From: Corynebacterium minutissimum
GTDB taxonomy: Bacteria > Actinomycetota > Actinomycetes > Mycobacteriales > Mycobacteriaceae
Length of the DNA: 64,000 nucleotides
Reading direction: 5' to 3'
Assembly: GCF_000988205.1 (NCBI RefSeq)
Contig: NZ_LAYQ01000012.1
Location: 62,001-126,000, forward strand
Under the pieces are notes generated by a model, which did no database searches, was not told the origin of the DNA, and saw only the letters and a program-made list of their open reading frames with translations. How positions within the stretch are numbered: position 1 is the stretch's first letter; the number at the start of each line of letters is the position of its first letter. The position numbers and the translations under genes are program-made. Shown piece after piece: positions 8,843 to 18,990 of the stretch.

Positions 8843-9919
8843 CTAGTCGTCTCGCTCCGCGGGGTTTGTGAATAACCCGGGTGGCGCTTGCAACGGCGTG
8901 GGCGGCGGGGGAGGGCCGTACGTTCTCTTCGCTTTTCCCCCGACCCGGGCCATCCGGCCGCGGCCCGGCGGCGCATTCGGATCGTCCTGGTTCACCCCAT
9001 TGTGATACGGGCAGAGCATCACCAAGTTTTCCTGGTTGGTATACCCGCCGTTCTTCCACGCGATGAGGTGATGAACCTGGCATTCATCGGCCGGCTTCAG
9101 GCAGTCATCCCAAGCACAGACTGGGAACTCGGCCATGGCCATGATGCGTTGCTTGATGCTGGCGGAGCGCTCCTCGTAGTAGAGGTTGACCGGCCCGTGG
9201 TAGGGGTGGAAAAGAGTCGCGAGCGCGCCGTCTTTATCGATTTCACCGGCGATGACCTTGTTGAGGTACTCCGCGCCGGTCATCGTGGCGCCATTGGTCA
9301 TCTGGAGGGTGATTTCTTCGCCGTCACCGTCGAGAATTTTCGTCATTGCATCCAGCGGCACAAGGATATTGGTCTGCAAGCCGCGGCGCGGTGCAGCGCC
9401 TGTGAAGAAGGCCTCGCGGATGGACTCGAGGGGGCGTGCCGGGTCGACGGCGTCGTTAAGCTCTGCAATCAGTTGCGAGGGGCCCGTGATCGCCATCGTC
9501 CACGGTGCATTGCGGCGGCGGTAGACAGTCACGCCCTCCTTCGGCGTGGGGAGAACCGCGTGCTCCTTGAGCTTCTTTTTCGCCAGCGCCTCCATGGCGA
9601 GGGTGTCAGCGCTCGTTCGGCAGAGTTCTAGACGCAGCTTCCAGCCCAACGCTTGTGTTTTGGCTTTGCGGGCATAGCGGTCGATGACCTCCAAGGTAGG
9701 CAAAGAATGCTTGCGTTGGCGCGCTGCCTTCACTGCGTCGCGTTGCATCCGCGTCATGGCGGTTTTGCCAAAGAAGCTCGTATGCAGCCGTACCAACTCC
9801 GCGGCGGTTTTGTCTGGGGAACCGGCGGCGATGAGGTCTGCTTCAGACATGCCTTCGCACTCGGCGACGACATCGATGCCGGCCCCGAGTGCGTTAAGGA
9901 AAGTCTGCAGTGCGCTCAT
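8843..9919 (-). CDS. HNH endonuclease signature protein (DUF222-like)
   Basis: A 358-residue protein with a C-terminal HNH nuclease motif: CAWDDCLKPADECQVHHLIAWKNGG then NLVMLCPYHN, with two Cys pairs suited to zinc and the H-N-H residues spaced as in the family. The N-terminal two thirds are helical and resemble the DUF222-type region common in multi-copy HNH genes of actinobacteria. A proline-rich tail follows. Such genes are abundant in corynebacterial genomes and their biological role is unclear. No phage or mobile-element genes flank it, so I do not call it mobile. Confidence 0.85.
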   Translation of the reverse strand: MSALQTFLNALGAGIDVVAECEGMSEADLIAAGSPDKTAAELVRLHTSFFGKTAMTRMQRDAVKAARQRKHSLPTLEVIDRYARKAKTQALGWKLRLELCRTSADTLAMEALAKKKLKEHAVLPTPKEGVTVYRRRNAPWTMAITGPSQLIAELNDAVDPARPLESIREAFFTGAAPRRGLQTNILVPLDAMTKILDGDGEEITLQMTNGATMTGAEYLNKVIAGEIDKDGALATLFHPYHGPVNLYYEERSASIKQRIMAMAEFPVCAWDDCLKPADECQVHHLIAWKNGGYTNQENLVMLCPYHNGVNQDDPNAPPGRGRMARVGGKAKRTYGPPPPPTPLQAPPGLFTNPAERDD

Positions 9920-10068
9920 GACAGTGGAGCTTAAAACACCTTATGACCTGCGTGCATTAGAAAAAATGTTCCTGTGGAAAACCTTATCCCGGGTGCCTCT
10001 TTTATGTACTGGCGTTTCTATTTTGGGGCTTTCGGGAACCTGCGCCTGTGAAAACTTGACCGCCTCGC

Positions 10069-10270
10069 TATACTTTTAGACGTATGCAGTGAGCCGGCTA
10101 TCACCGGGGAGCATTCCGGAAGAACGTGCTTCGCGCTTAGCAGAGCATTATTAGAACCGGGCGGGTAGGGACCGTCATCTCCTTCACATCAACGAAGCGG
10201 GGCGCCTCGGCGCCCAAGCGGGGTGGTACCGCGAGCCGTAAGGCGCGTCCCCGCCACAGCGAACGAGTGA
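10069..10270 (+). ncRNA. T-box leader of ileS (isoleucine tRNA-responsive riboswitch)
   Basis: The 363-base gap before ileS holds an actinobacterial T-box. A -10-like TATACT at 10069-10074 would start RNA near 10081. GGCTATCACCGGGGAGC (10096-10112) resembles the short specifier stem of actinobacterial ileS T-boxes, with the isoleucine codon ATC at 10100-10102; CCGGAAGAACGTGCT follows. The T-box core AAGCGGGGTGGTACCGCG lies at 10216-10233, including the TGGT that pairs with the uncharged tRNA acceptor end. No U-run terminator follows. TCCTTCAC at 10180-10187 is the exact complement of GTGAAGGA (10267-10274), the ileS Shine-Dalgarno, so control is probably at translation initiation. Confidence 0.9.
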
Positions 10271-10282
10271 AGGAATTTTTAG

Positions 10283-13200
10283 ATGAGTAGCAACCCCGCG
10301 AACGTCGGCAATGTTTATCCCAAAGTTGATATGACTGCTGGGTCTTCCCGTTTCCCCGATATGGAGCAGGAAGTCCAGAAGTACTGGAAGGCCGACGACA
10401 CCTTTAAAGCCAGCCTCGAGCAAACCGAGGGCTGCCCCGAGTACGTCTTTTATGATGGCCCTCCCTTTGCCAACGGTCTGCCGCACTACGGCCACCTGCT
10501 GACCGGTTACGTCAAGGACATCGTCCCGCGCTACCGCACTATGGCCGGCAACCACGTTCCGCGCGTCTTCGGCTGGGACACCCACGGCCTGCCAGCGGAG
10601 CTGGAGGCAGAAAAGCAGCTCGGCATCACCGACAAGGCCCAGATCGAGGAGATGGGCCTGGAGAAGTTCAACGAGTACTGCGCCAAGTCCGTCCTCGAGT
10701 ACACCGATGAGTGGGAAGAGTACGTCAACCGCCAGGCTCGCTGGGTGGACTTTGAAAACGGTTACAAGACCATGGACTTGAACTACATGGAGTCCGTGAT
10801 GTGGGCGTTTAAGGAGCTCTATGACAAGGGCCTGATCTACCAGGGCTTTAGGGTGCTGCCATACTCTTGGGCTGAGCACACCTCGTTGTCGAACCAGGAG
10901 ACGCGCCTGGATGATTCCTACAAGATGCGCCAGGATCCGACCCTGACGGTGACCTTCCCGGTAGCTGGCGCTGTGGAGGGAAGCGCAGCGCAGAAGACGT
11001 TGGCGGATAACGCCGAGCTTGGCGACGCCTCCTTCCTCGCCTGGACCACCACCCCGTGGACCCTGCCGTCCAACCTGGCTTTGGCGGTCCACCCGGAGGT
11101 CGACTACGTCCTGTTCAAGGCCACCGAGGGCGACTTTGCTGGCCGCACCTTCATCATGGCCGAAGCGCTCACCGGCACCCTGGCCAAGGAGCTGGGTGAG
11201 GCGGAAGTTCTCAAAACGTTCAAGGGCGCTGAGCTCGAGGGCTTTAAGTACCAGCCCATCTTCGATTTCTTCCCGGATGTCGAGAATGCCTACCAGCTGC
11301 TGCTCGCAGATTACGTCACCACTGAGGACGGTACCGGTGTGGTCCACCAGGCTCCGGCCTTCGGTGAGGACGATATGCTCACCTGCCAGAAGTACGGTGT
11401 GGGCCTGGTCATTCCGGTGGATGAGGATGGCAAGTTCACCTCGCAGGTGCCACCTTACGAGGGCCAGCTGGTCTTCGACGCTAACAAGGGCATCATCAAG
11501 GACCTGAAGGAAGCTGGCCGCGTGGTGCGCCACGTGACCATCGAGCACTCCTACCCGCACTCCTGGCGCTCCGGCGAACCGCTCATCTACATGGCGCTGC
11601 CTGCATGGTTCGTCAAGGTGACCGAGTTCCGCGACCGCATGGTGGAGCTCAACCACAACGAGATCGAGTGGCTGCCGGAGCACATCCGTGACGGCCAGTT
11701 CGGCAAGTGGCTGGAGGGCGCTCGCGATTGGAACATCTCTCGTACCCGCTACTGGGGCGCTCCGATCCCGGCGTGGATCTCCGATGACCCGGAGTACCCG
11801 CGCGTGGATGTCTACGGCTCCCTGGATGAGCTGGAGCGTGACTTTGGCGTGCGCCCGACCAGCCTGCACCGCCCGCACATCGATGAACTGACTCGCCCGA
11901 ACCCGGATGATCCGACGGGCAAGTCCACGATGCGCCGCGTGCCGGACGTGTTGGACTGCTGGTTTGAGTCCGGCTCGATGCCGTTTGCGCAGAAGCATTA
12001 CCCGTTTGAGAACAAGGAGTGGTTTGAGACCCACTCGCCGTCTGATTTCATCGTGGAGTACTCCGGTCAGACCCGCGGCTGGTTCTACGTCATGCATGCG
12101 CTGTCCACCGCGCTCTTTGACCGCCCGGCCTACAAGAAGGTTGTGGCCCACGGCATCGTTCTGGGCAATGACGGACTGAAGATGTCCAAGTCCAAGGGCA
12201 ATTACCCGAACGTCAACGAGGTCTTCGACCGCGATGGCTCGGATGCGATGCGCTGGTTCCTCATGTCCTCGCCGATCTTGCGCGGTGGCAACCTCATCGT
12301 CACCGAACAGGGCATCCGTGAGGGCGTGCGCCAGGCCATCCTGCCGATCTGGAATGCCTACACCTTCCTGCAGCTCTACGCTTCCCAGGACGCGACGTTC
12401 GATGTCAGCTCCACCAACGTTCTGGACCGCTACATCTTGGCCAAGACGCATGACTTGGTAAAGAACACGAATGATGCGTTGGCGAATACCGATATTGCTA
12501 CGGCAACCGAGGAGGTTCGCCTCTTCGCGGATGCCTTGACTAACTGGTACGTGCGCCGCTCCCGCGACCGTTTCTGGGAGGGCGAGGAAACCCACGCAGA
12601 GGCTTTCAACACCCTCTACACGGTGCTGGAGACTGTGTCCCGCGTGGTGGCTCCGCTACTGCCGCACGTGGCTGAGGTCATCTACCGCGGCCTGACCGGT
12701 GAGCGCTCTGTGCACTTGGCTTCCTACCCGAAGGCTGAGGACTACCCGGCTGACGCGAACCTGGTGGCCGCTATGGATGCCACCCGCGCGGTGGCTTCGG
12801 CGGCGTCGTCTGTGCGCAAGTCCAATAAGCTGCGTAACCGCCTGCCGCTGCCGAAGCTGACCGTCGCGATGCCGGATTCGGCTCGCTTGGCCGACTTCAA
12901 GGACATCATCCGCGATGAGGTCAACGTCAAGGACGTTGAGCTGACCGATGACGTCGATGAGGTCGGCACCTTCGAGGTGGTCTGCAACGCCAAGGTGGCG
13001 GGCCCGCGCTTGGGCAAGGACGTCCAGCGCGCCATCAAGAACCTGAAGGCGGGCAACTACGAGCGCGACGGCGAGGAGGTTATCGTCGACGGCGATATCC
13101 GCCTGACCCCGGACGAGTACACGGAACGTCTCAAGGCGGCGAACCCGGAGTCCACGGCGCGCGTGGACGGCGTGGATGGCCTAGTGGTGTTGGATACCAA

Positions 13201-13480
13201 CGTCACCGAAGAGCTCGAGGCTGAGGGCTGGGCCGCGGATGTCATCCGCGGCCTGCAGGATGCCCGCAAGGCAGAGGACTTCGTGGTCACCGACCGCATC
13301 ACGGTGGTCCTGTCTGTCCCTGCGGAGAAGGAAGAGTGGGCCAACCGCCACCGCGAGCACATCGCGGCAGAGGTGCTCGCCGTCGACTTCACCGTGACGA
13401 CCCAGCCTCTCGAGGCTGGTGCCGACAAGAACGTCCACGACGTTCTCAAGGGCGTAACCGCCACGGTGGCTAAGGCCTAA
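10283..13480 (+). CDS. ileS: Isoleucyl-tRNA synthetase
   Basis: Class I synthetase that charges tRNA-Ile. The 1065-residue product has the HIGH-type signature as PHYGH (about residues 67-71, in [19 protein letters not shown]), and KMSKSKGN near residue 632 ([13 protein letters not shown]). The editing domain lies between them, with [14 protein letters not shown] and [15 protein letters not shown]. The length and the HYGH form point to the longer type also found in mycobacteria and eukaryotes. The ATG is preceded by GTGAAGGAATTTTTAG. Expression is probably set by the T-box leader upstream. Confidence 0.98.
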   Translation: MSSNPANVGNVYPKVDMTAGSSRFPDMEQEVQKYWKADDTFKASLEQTEGCPEYVFYDGPPFANGLPHYGHLLTGYVKDIVPRYRTMAGNHVPRVFGWDTHGLPAELEAEKQLGITDKAQIEEMGLEKFNEYCAKSVLEYTDEWEEYVNRQARWVDFENGYKTMDLNYMESVMWAFKELYDKGLIYQGFRVLPYSWAEHTSLSNQETRLDDSYKMRQDPTLTVTFPVAGAVEGSAAQKTLADNAELGDASFLAWTTTPWTLPSNLALAVHPEVDYVLFKATEGDFAGRTFIMAEALTGTLAKELGEAEVLKTFKGAELEGFKYQPIFDFFPDVENAYQLLLADYVTTEDGTGVVHQAPAFGEDDMLTCQKYGVGLVIPVDEDGKFTSQVPPYEGQLVFDANKGIIKDLKEAGRVVRHVTIEHSYPHSWRSGEPLIYMALPAWFVKVTEFRDRMVELNHNEIEWLPEHIRDGQFGKWLEGARDWNISRTRYWGAPIPAWISDDPEYPRVDVYGSLDELERDFGVRPTSLHRPHIDELTRPNPDDPTGKSTMRRVPDVLDCWFESGSMPFAQKHYPFENKEWFETHSPSDFIVEYSGQTRGWFYVMHALSTALFDRPAYKKVVAHGIVLGNDGLKMSKSKGNYPNVNEVFDRDGSDAMRWFLMSSPILRGGNLIVTEQGIREGVRQAILPIWNAYTFLQLYASQDATFDVSSTNVLDRYILAKTHDLVKNTNDALANTDIATATEEVRLFADALTNWYVRRSRDRFWEGEETHAEAFNTLYTVLETVSRVVAPLLPHVAEVIYRGLTGERSVHLASYPKAEDYPADANLVAAMDATRAVASAASSVRKSNKLRNRLPLPKLTVAMPDSARLADFKDIIRDEVNVKDVELTDDVDEVGTFEVVCNAKVAGPRLGKDVQRAIKNLKAGNYERDGEEVIVDGDIRLTPDEYTERLKAANPESTARVDGVDGLVVLDTNVTEELEAEGWAADVIRGLQDARKAEDFVVTDRITVVLSVPAEKEEWANRHREHIAAEVLAVDFTVTTQPLEAGADKNVHDVLKGVTATVAKA

Positions 13481-13509
13481 GACGGCAACAGCGACGTTAA
13501 CGGTCGCAG

Positions 13510-13547
13510 AAAAGCTCCGCTTCCCGGATGTGGGAGGCGGAGCTTTT
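13510..13547. terminator. Terminator after ileS (bidirectional)
   Basis: AAAAGCTCCGC at 13510-13520 pairs perfectly with GCGGAGCTTTT at 13537-13547; the inner TTCCC/GGGA bases extend the stem. It lies between convergent genes ileS and the MFS gene. Confidence 0.85.
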
Positions 13548-13610
13548 AGCATCTGTGCACAGGTAGCGCAGTGCGGCCCAGGGGAGGGCGCCCGACTGGT
13601 GGGGCCGGTG

Positions 13611-14959
13611 CTAGCGGCGAGTGCCGGGCAGGTGCGCGCGCCAAGCAAGGATGACATTGATGAGGCAGACCAGAGCCAAGAAGCTACCGATGCTGAACAA
13701 CGCGGTGAAACCGATATAGGGTGCAAGCGCACTGAAAGCCATCGGGATGAAGAAGCCGGTGTAGGAAATGGAGTAGTACACGGCGGTCAGACCGGCGAGC
13801 TCACGCTCGCCCGCGATGCGTTGGACCTCCGACAATCCGGCGACGAGTGCTAGGCCGTATCCTGCGCCCATGGTCGCGGCGGCGGCGATGCCGAGCGGCA
13901 GGGAGAGCGAGTGGGCGGCGAAGGCTCCGAGGATGGCGCCGACGGTGATGACGAACATGGCCAGCGCCGAGGCGCGCGCAGACTTATGGGTATCCACCAG
14001 TCGGCCCAACATCTGGACAGCGACACCGCACCCCAGGGTGATAACGGTCATCAGGCCGGAGAAAGCGATGGGGGCATCGCCTGCCGAGTCGGACAACAGC
14101 TGCGGCAGGAGCGCATAGGCCGCTCCCGCGCAACCGAATACCCACGGGGCCACAGGGACGACGACGCGTAGGAAACGCTTGTGAGCAACGGCGGGAATGT
14201 GCAGCATCTCCAGCATGTCGCGCACCCGAAGCTCCAAGATGGTGGTCTTGACGTCGCCCCGGGTGGGCTGGCGGGTCTCCGGAGTATGCAGGATCCACAC
14301 GGCGGTCAGCAACGTAAGCAGCATGTGGAGGATATAAGCCGTGTGCGTCGGCCACGGACCCCACTGGGCGAGCACCGAAGCGATGCCCGCGCCGACGAGG
14401 AAACCGGCAGTCAAACACAAGGAAGCCTTGCGGGCGCCCGCCGCCGGGTCACCGCCAGCCTCGTGATGAGCTCCGTAATCCACGTTGAGCCCACGGCCAT
14501 GACCAAGCCCAAAGCCATGCCGCATAGGACACGCCCCAGCGCGATGATGAGCGGCTCGTTGGGCGCGATGGACAGCAAGAAAGACCCCGCCAAAGACAGC
14601 GGCGCTGCGGGGAGCAACAGGGGGCGGCGGCCAAGCAGATCGGACAGTGGGCCGCCGATCAGAAGGGCGGGGATGATGCCCACGACGTAGGCGGCCAAGA
14701 GCCCGTTGACCGTCACCTGGGAAAAGTTGGAGGTCTCGCGGTACATCACCAGCAGCGGGGTGAACTCGTTTCCGCCCCACGCCACGGCGATCATGGAACC
14801 GGCGACGGGGAACCACGCGCGCGGCGACAGCGGCGTTCCGTCCGAGTGGATAGACGAGCGCGAGGAGGTGGGGCTTTCGGCAGCGTCGGTGTCCAGAATG
14901 GCGTCGTGCTCGGTGGTGGGCGCCTCGACAGCAGGGTTCGAATGCGCAGAGACAGTCAC
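13611..14959 (-). pseudogene. MFS transporter, interrupted by a -1 frameshift
   Basis: A major facilitator of about 450 residues split between two frames. The first part (from ATG 14959) contains the typical loop GGPLSDLLGRRPLLLP and runs to ELITRLA. The sequence then makes sense only in the next frame, starting GGDPAAGARKASLCLTAGFLVGAG and ending at 13611. Adding one G to the GG at plus-strand positions 14452-14453 (written on the coding strand) restores one open frame with about 12 membrane helices. It overlaps the gntR stop in ATGA, so the two form an operon. The substrate is not evident. The break may be a sequencing error rather than a true mutation. Confidence 0.8.
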
Positions 14960-15612
14960 AGTTGCTTCCTTGAGGAGTTGAGGTGGGAGTGGAGTTCGGT
15001 GAGGTAGGAGTCGATGTCGCCGGAGCGGAGGGCGTCGGCAAGCAAGGCGTGTTGAGCTACGAAGGCGCGTGCCTTCTCGACGCTGCGGCCAATGGCGGTG
15101 GCAGTGAAGCGTTGTTGGCGCTCGCGCAGCGTGTGGCCAAGGTGCGCCAAGAGGCGGTTGCCGCCGTTGTCCATGATGGTCTGGTGGAACTTTGCGTCCA
15201 GTTGGGTGTAAGTGCGCAGATCAGAGTTGTCGAGGGCGGCTTTCTGTTCCTCGATCGTGGCATCGAGGACATCAGCGATAAGGCCACGCTCTTCGGCGGG
15301 GAGCTCGCATATATGGCGGGCAGAATTCTCGTCCACGAGGAGGCGTGCCTCGTAAACCTCTCGGATCTCGCGGGGGCTGATGGGAACGACCAACGCGCCG
15401 CGCTTGGGGTAGAGCTTCAAAAAGCCCTCCACCTCCAACCGGAGGAACGCCTCACGCACCGGGGTGCGGCTCATTCCTAGCTCGGTGGCAAGGGCGGCTT
15501 CGGAGAGCATGTCCGAGTCATCGACCTCGTCATCGATGATGCGGCGCTTGAGGTGCTCATAGGCCCTTTCTGCGGCAGGTACCTTGTCTTTTTGCATGCA
15601 TACATGATGCAT
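14956..15612 (-). CDS. GntR family transcriptional regulator (FadR/FCD type)
   Basis: A 218-residue regulator with an N-terminal winged helix (MLSEAALATELGMSRTPVREAFLRLEVEGFLKLYPKRGALV, about residues 35-75) and a C-terminal FCD ligand domain (LDAKFHQTIMDNGGNRLL and the late His HALLADALRSGD) whose Asp/His residues often bind metal and a small carboxylate. Two starts are possible: ATG at 15612 or ATG at 15597. A strong palindrome covers both, suggesting autoregulation. The last four bases overlap the MFS start, so it probably controls that transporter. The effector is unknown. Confidence 0.9.
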   Translation of the reverse strand: MHHVCMQKDKVPAAERAYEHLKRRIIDDEVDDSDMLSEAALATELGMSRTPVREAFLRLEVEGFLKLYPKRGALVVPISPREIREVYEARLLVDENSARHICELPAEERGLIADVLDATIEEQKAALDNSDLRTYTQLDAKFHQTIMDNGGNRLLAHLGHTLRERQQRFTATAIGRSVEKARAFVAQHALLADALRSGDIDSYLTELHSHLNSSRKQL

Positions 15613-15615
15613 GCA
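15593..15615. promoter_or_regulatory. Palindromic operator candidate over the gntR start
   Basis: TGCATGCAT (15593-15601) and ATGCATGCA (15607-15615) are exact inverted copies separated by a five-base spacer. The site overlaps the gntR start codon region and lies in the only promoter-bearing gap of the gntR-MFS unit. Arms and spacing suit a dimeric GntR regulator. The assignment to this regulator is inference. Confidence 0.55.
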
Positions 15616-15720
15616 TGTGGGTCTTAGTGTCTAGTACCACACGCCAATCGTGGGGCATAGATCACTCATGCCGCGTGTGAGAGCTAGTTCTCTTTGCCTG
15701 CCGAGGGCTTCCTTGTGGAT

Positions 15721-15736
15721 GCGAATATATGTTTTA
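15721..15736 (+). promoter_or_regulatory. LexA-like SOS box before dinB
   Basis: GCGAATATATGTTTTA matches most positions of the corynebacterial LexA consensus (TCGAA-N6-TTCGA type, with the central ATGTT), with deviations mainly in the right half. It overlaps TAGACT (15735-15740), a -10-like hexamer seven bases upstream of the dinB ATG, so repression there would be effective and the mRNA may be leaderless. Confidence 0.35.
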
Positions 15737-15747
15737 GACTTGTAGCT

Positions 15748-17201
15748 ATGCAGCGCTGGGTTCTTCACATCGACATGGATGCGTTCTTTGCCTCGGTGGA
15801 ACAGCTCACCCGACCCACCCTGCGTGGCCGGCCGGTGTTGGTGGGAGGGACATCCGGCCGCGGGGTCGTCGCGGGTGCGTCCTACGAAGCGCGCGCTTAT
15901 GGTGCGCATTCCGCCATGCCCATGTTCCGCGCGCAGCAGCTTGTGGGTTATCGAGCCGTGGTGGTGCAACCGCGCCGGGCGGTCTATTCGGCAGCCTCGC
16001 GCCGGGTGTTTGGAATTATTGCGCAGCACGCCGGGGTAATCGAACAACTATCTATCGATGAGGCCTTTATGGAGCCTGAGGCACTCGTCGGTGCCTCACC
16101 AGCCGAGGTCCGCGAGTGGGCAGAGAACCTCCGCCGCGTGATTCGAACGGAGACGGGCCTTCCCAGCTCTATTGGAGCGGGTGCGGGAAAGCAGAGCGCG
16201 AAGATCGCCTCCGGGGAAGCTAAACCGGATGGCACCTTCGTGGTCCCGCAGGAGCGCTTCGACGAGCTCATTCACCCGCTGCCGGTGGGCAAGCTCTGGG
16301 GAGCGGGCCCAGTTACGCAGCAGAAATTGGCCGCCATCGGAGTGGAGACCATCGGCCAGTTGGCGGCGATGAGCCGCAAGGAAGTCGAGATTTCACTCGG
16401 CAGCGTGGTGGGGGTGCAGCTGTGGGAGCTTGCCCAGGGAATTGACGAGCGCCCCGTCGCCCCGCGCGCGATTGCCAAACAGATCTCCACCGAATTCACC
16501 TACCCAACGGATCTGCGCACGGCAGCCGAGGTAGACGCGGCGCTGATCCGCGCGGCACACGGTGCTCATTCTCGGTTGCTCAAGGATGGGCGCGGCGCGC
16601 GCACGGTGACGGTGAAGCTGCGGATGGCGGACTTTCACATCGAGTCACGCTCAGCCACCTTGCCCTACGCCACCGATGACCTGAAGGTGCTCGAAGCCAA
16701 AGCACTGAGCTTGGCCCGCTACCCGGAGGAGCTCGGACCGATCAGGCTGGTGGGCGTGAGCTACTCAGGGCTGGAAGAAGCCCGCCAAGACGTGCTCTTT
16801 CCGGAACTGGACCGTGAGATTGTGCGCCGGGCGCCGGACACGGACTACGAAACCGGGGTCAGTGATTATCTGCCTGGGACGCCATCTGTCCCCGAGAGTG
16901 TTTCCCCGGCGGGTGGAGCTGCGGATTCCGAAGAATCGCTGAGTCACCGGTGGCGCGCGACCCAAGACGTCTACCACCCGACTTCGGCCACGGCTGGATT
17001 CAGGGCTCGGGCCACGGGGTGGTCAGCGTGCGCTTTGAAACCCGCGCTACGGGCCCGGGGTTCGTGCGCTCCTTCGCGGCTGAGGATGGAGACCTTCGCC
17101 CCGCCGACCCGCTGGACTCGCTGGCGTGGGAGGACATCACGCCGGATGAAGACGCCGACCCCGAGGACGCGGTAGAGGCCCCACCACGAGAGGACAGCTA
17201 G
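15748..17201 (+). pseudogene. dinB: DNA polymerase IV (Y family), interrupted by a -1 frameshift near the 3' end
   Basis: Error-prone translesion polymerase. The ATG at 15748 opens with QRWVLHIDMDAFFASVEQ, containing the first catalytic Asp; the second acidic pair is in QLSIDEAFMEPEAL. The helix-hairpin-helix region (VGKLWGAGPVTQQKLAAIGVETIGQLA) and the little-finger domain follow. At 16977-16979 (CCC) the frame breaks. In the existing frame the C-terminus becomes nonsense, whereas adding one C gives [24 protein letters not shown] and continues to the stop at 17201. The catalytic core is intact either way. Ends overlap the convergent asparaginase gene by four bases. Confidence 0.85.
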
Positions 17202-18133
17202 CTCGCGGTATAGGTCGTGGCAGGCGGGGTCGAGCTAAACATCTCGCCCACCGGGGTACCCGTGGCGAGGGCAGCGGCGAGCATGATGCGGGCTTGGCCT
17301 GCGCGGAATCCGCCGGAAGCCACCGCGCCCATTTCGCCCAAGGTGGCTCCACCGCCTGCACCGCCATAGGCCAGCTTTGTCACTCCATAAGGCGTGCGGG
17401 TGCTAATCACGACGGGCACACCCGCCTGCAGCGCGCGGGTTACCCCAGCACCCATCTCCGCGCCCATGTTGCCCGAGCCCATCGCCTCGATGACGAGGCC
17501 GGAGGTGTGGGGGAGGGAGGCGTCGACAAGCGTGGCGCCGGCGCCCGGGTAAGCCGCGATGATCTCAACGGGGTGATTGGCCAAGGGCGCCAGGGGGAGG
17601 GGCTCTAAGGAGGTTTCTCCCACCGGCAGCTCCTCAAAGCCGTTGAGCTGCGACGTGTGCCACTTGCGCGCGCCACGCCCAGGGATGGTGCGGCCGCCAA
17701 ACTGCACCCACACACCCGGCTTCCCAGAACACAGAAGCTCATAAGCATCGCGCAGGTTGCGCGGTCCGTCACCATCCGGGTGGTCAAAGGCGCGCTGCGC
17801 GCCCGTGAGCACGATGGGGCCCGCACCGAGGTCGAAAAGAGACAACGCTAGGGCGGTCTCCTCCATGGAATCGGTGCCATGCGTAATGAGTACGCCGTCG
17901 ATGTCCGGGCGGGCCAGCTGGTCACGTACGCACAGCAGCAGCTCATCGAGGTCTGCCAAAGTAATCGAGCTGGAGTCCAGGGCGCGGAACTCCACCACCT
18001 CGATATCGTGAGGGCTGCCCGCAGTCCCCAGGGATGCGGCCAGCTGCTGGCCGCTGACGGTGGGGACGAGGGAGCCGTCACGGACCGTCGTGCAGGCGAT
18101 GGTGCCACCGGTGGCGATGAGTGCAAAAGTCAT
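17198..18133 (-). CDS. Asparaginase family protein (L-asparaginase)
   Basis: A 311-residue enzyme that hydrolyses L-asparagine to aspartate and ammonia. Both catalytic threonine motifs are present: IATGGTIAC at residues 6-14 and [12 protein letters not shown] near residue 84. [23 protein letters not shown], the next conserved block, follows. There is no signal peptide, so it is probably cytoplasmic. The ATG at 18133 gives a normal start. It is transcribed toward dinB and overlaps it at the 3' end. Whether it also accepts glutamine cannot be read from the sequence. Confidence 0.92.
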   Translation of the reverse strand: MTFALIATGGTIACTTVRDGSLVPTVSGQQLAASLGTAGSPHDIEVVEFRALDSSSITLADLDELLLCVRDQLARPDIDGVLITHGTDSMEETALALSLFDLGAGPIVLTGAQRAFDHPDGDGPRNLRDAYELLCSGKPGVWVQFGGRTIPGRGARKWHTSQLNGFEELPVGETSLEPLPLAPLANHPVEIIAAYPGAGATLVDASLPHTSGLVIEAMGSGNMGAEMGAGVTRALQAGVPVVISTRTPYGVTKLAYGGAGGGATLGEMGAVASGGFRAGQARIMLAAALATGTPVGEMFSSTPPATTYTAS

Positions 18134-18239
18134 GCCAGCAGGCTACTACAAGCGCACACCTGCGCGGGAAACCCAGGGTGAAGCTCGCGGGCGCTAGAGT
18201 AAAAGGGATGAACCACGATCCCCAACGTGAGGAGTATTT

Positions 18240-18842
18240 GTGAAATCCTTCAAGCTGAGCGCCGCCGTCCTGGCTTTGGGCGCCGCGACTGCCCTGTCCG
18301 CCTGCTCGTCTTCCGACGATGGCGCGGCCGAGAACAGCACCGCCGCTAAGCCCTCGGGCGAAACCTCCGCCTCGCAGGTTGTCTCCACCGAGATGCCCTC
18401 CGTGGAGGAACTCAACGAGATCCTGGCCAAGGCCGCCGACCCGAACCTGCCGCAGGAAGAGAAGGTGCAGCTGGTCCAGGGCAGCGAGACGGCGCCGGAG
18501 CTTTTCGACGTCATGTCGCAGTCCCAGGCCGAATCCGGTGCCACCTTCGAGGTCGTGGCCCCGGTCATCCCTGGCCTCGTGCCGGATTCCGCGCTCGCTA
18601 CCGTCCACATCAATACCCCTGATGGCCAGCAGCAGACCGCTGACCAGGTGGAGTTCATCAACGAGGGTGGTACGTGGAAGCTGTCTAAGACCTGGGCTTG
18701 TGTCTTGGTCACCAACATCGTCCCGCCGGAAGAGGTCCCGGAGATGTGTGCGGACTCCGTGCCGGAAGGCGCTGGCGCCGAGGAAGGCGCTGAGGCGCCT
18801 GCCGACGCCCCCGCAGAAGGTGCTGAGGCTCCCGCCCAGTAA
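18240..18842 (+). CDS. Secreted lipoprotein, low-molecular-weight antigen MTB12-like
   Basis: A 200-residue lipoprotein. The GTG start follows GAGGAGTATTT. The N-terminus is a lipoprotein signal peptide (KSFKLSAAVLALGAATALSAC) with the lipobox LSAC, Cys at about residue 22. A Ser/Thr/Ala-rich linker leads to a compact domain (SVEELNEILAKAADPNLPQEEKVQLVQG ... FINEGGTWKLSKTWAC) that resembles the mycobacterial MTB12/CFP2 antigen family. It ends in an Ala/Glu/Pro-rich tail. A terminator hairpin and a tandem repeat follow. Function unknown; the MTB12 relation is moderately certain. Confidence 0.82.
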   Translation: MKSFKLSAAVLALGAATALSACSSSDDGAAENSTAAKPSGETSASQVVSTEMPSVEELNEILAKAADPNLPQEEKVQLVQGSETAPELFDVMSQSQAESGATFEVVAPVIPGLVPDSALATVHINTPDGQQQTADQVEFINEGGTWKLSKTWACVLVTNIVPPEEVPEMCADSVPEGAGAEEGAEAPADAPAEGAEAPAQ

Positions 18843-18857
18843 AACCAGGTTTTCATA

Positions 18858-18901
18858 ACTTAAGCGCCCGCCACTCGCTACTTAAGCGCCCGCCACTCGC
18901 T
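18858..18901. repeat. Perfect 22-bp tandem duplication
   Basis: The 22-base unit beginning ACTTAAGCGCCCGCC occurs at 18858-18879 and again, identically, at 18880-18901. It lies 15 bases after the lipoprotein stop. The second copy also forms the left arm of the terminator hairpin, so the duplication creates a spare arm. Confidence 0.95.
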
Positions 18902-18931
18902 GGATCTCATGCCAGCCAGGTGGTGGGCGCT
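18885..18931. terminator. Terminator between convergent lipoprotein genes
   Basis: AGCGCCCGCCAC in the second repeat copy pairs with GTGGTGGGCGCT at 18920-18931 (one G-T pair); inside it GCTGG (18899-18903) pairs with CCAGC (18912-18916). TGCCTTGT follows. The two genes on either side converge on it. Confidence 0.7.
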
Positions 18932-18990
18932 GCCTTGTGCGGAGGCTGTCTCGCGGTGATCTCGCGCGGGAAGGTGAGGCGCGAAGCAGG

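Noticed and set aside
8843..9919. HNH gene as part of a prophage or homing element
   Set aside because: No integrase, structural phage gene, attachment repeat or composition change nearby; DUF222/HNH genes are common in corynebacterial chromosomes.
9945..9975. LexA-like sequence (TAGAAAAAATGTTCC) upstream of the HNH gene
   Set aside because: Only one half resembles the consensus and the central run of A can match by chance.
10184..12595. An open frame of 803 codons on the minus strand opposite ileS
   Set aside because: It is antisense to a certain gene, has no ribosome site or recognisable domain, and arises from the codon bias of ileS. The same applies to long antisense frames opposite dnaE, glgX, glgP and the choice-of-anchor I gene.
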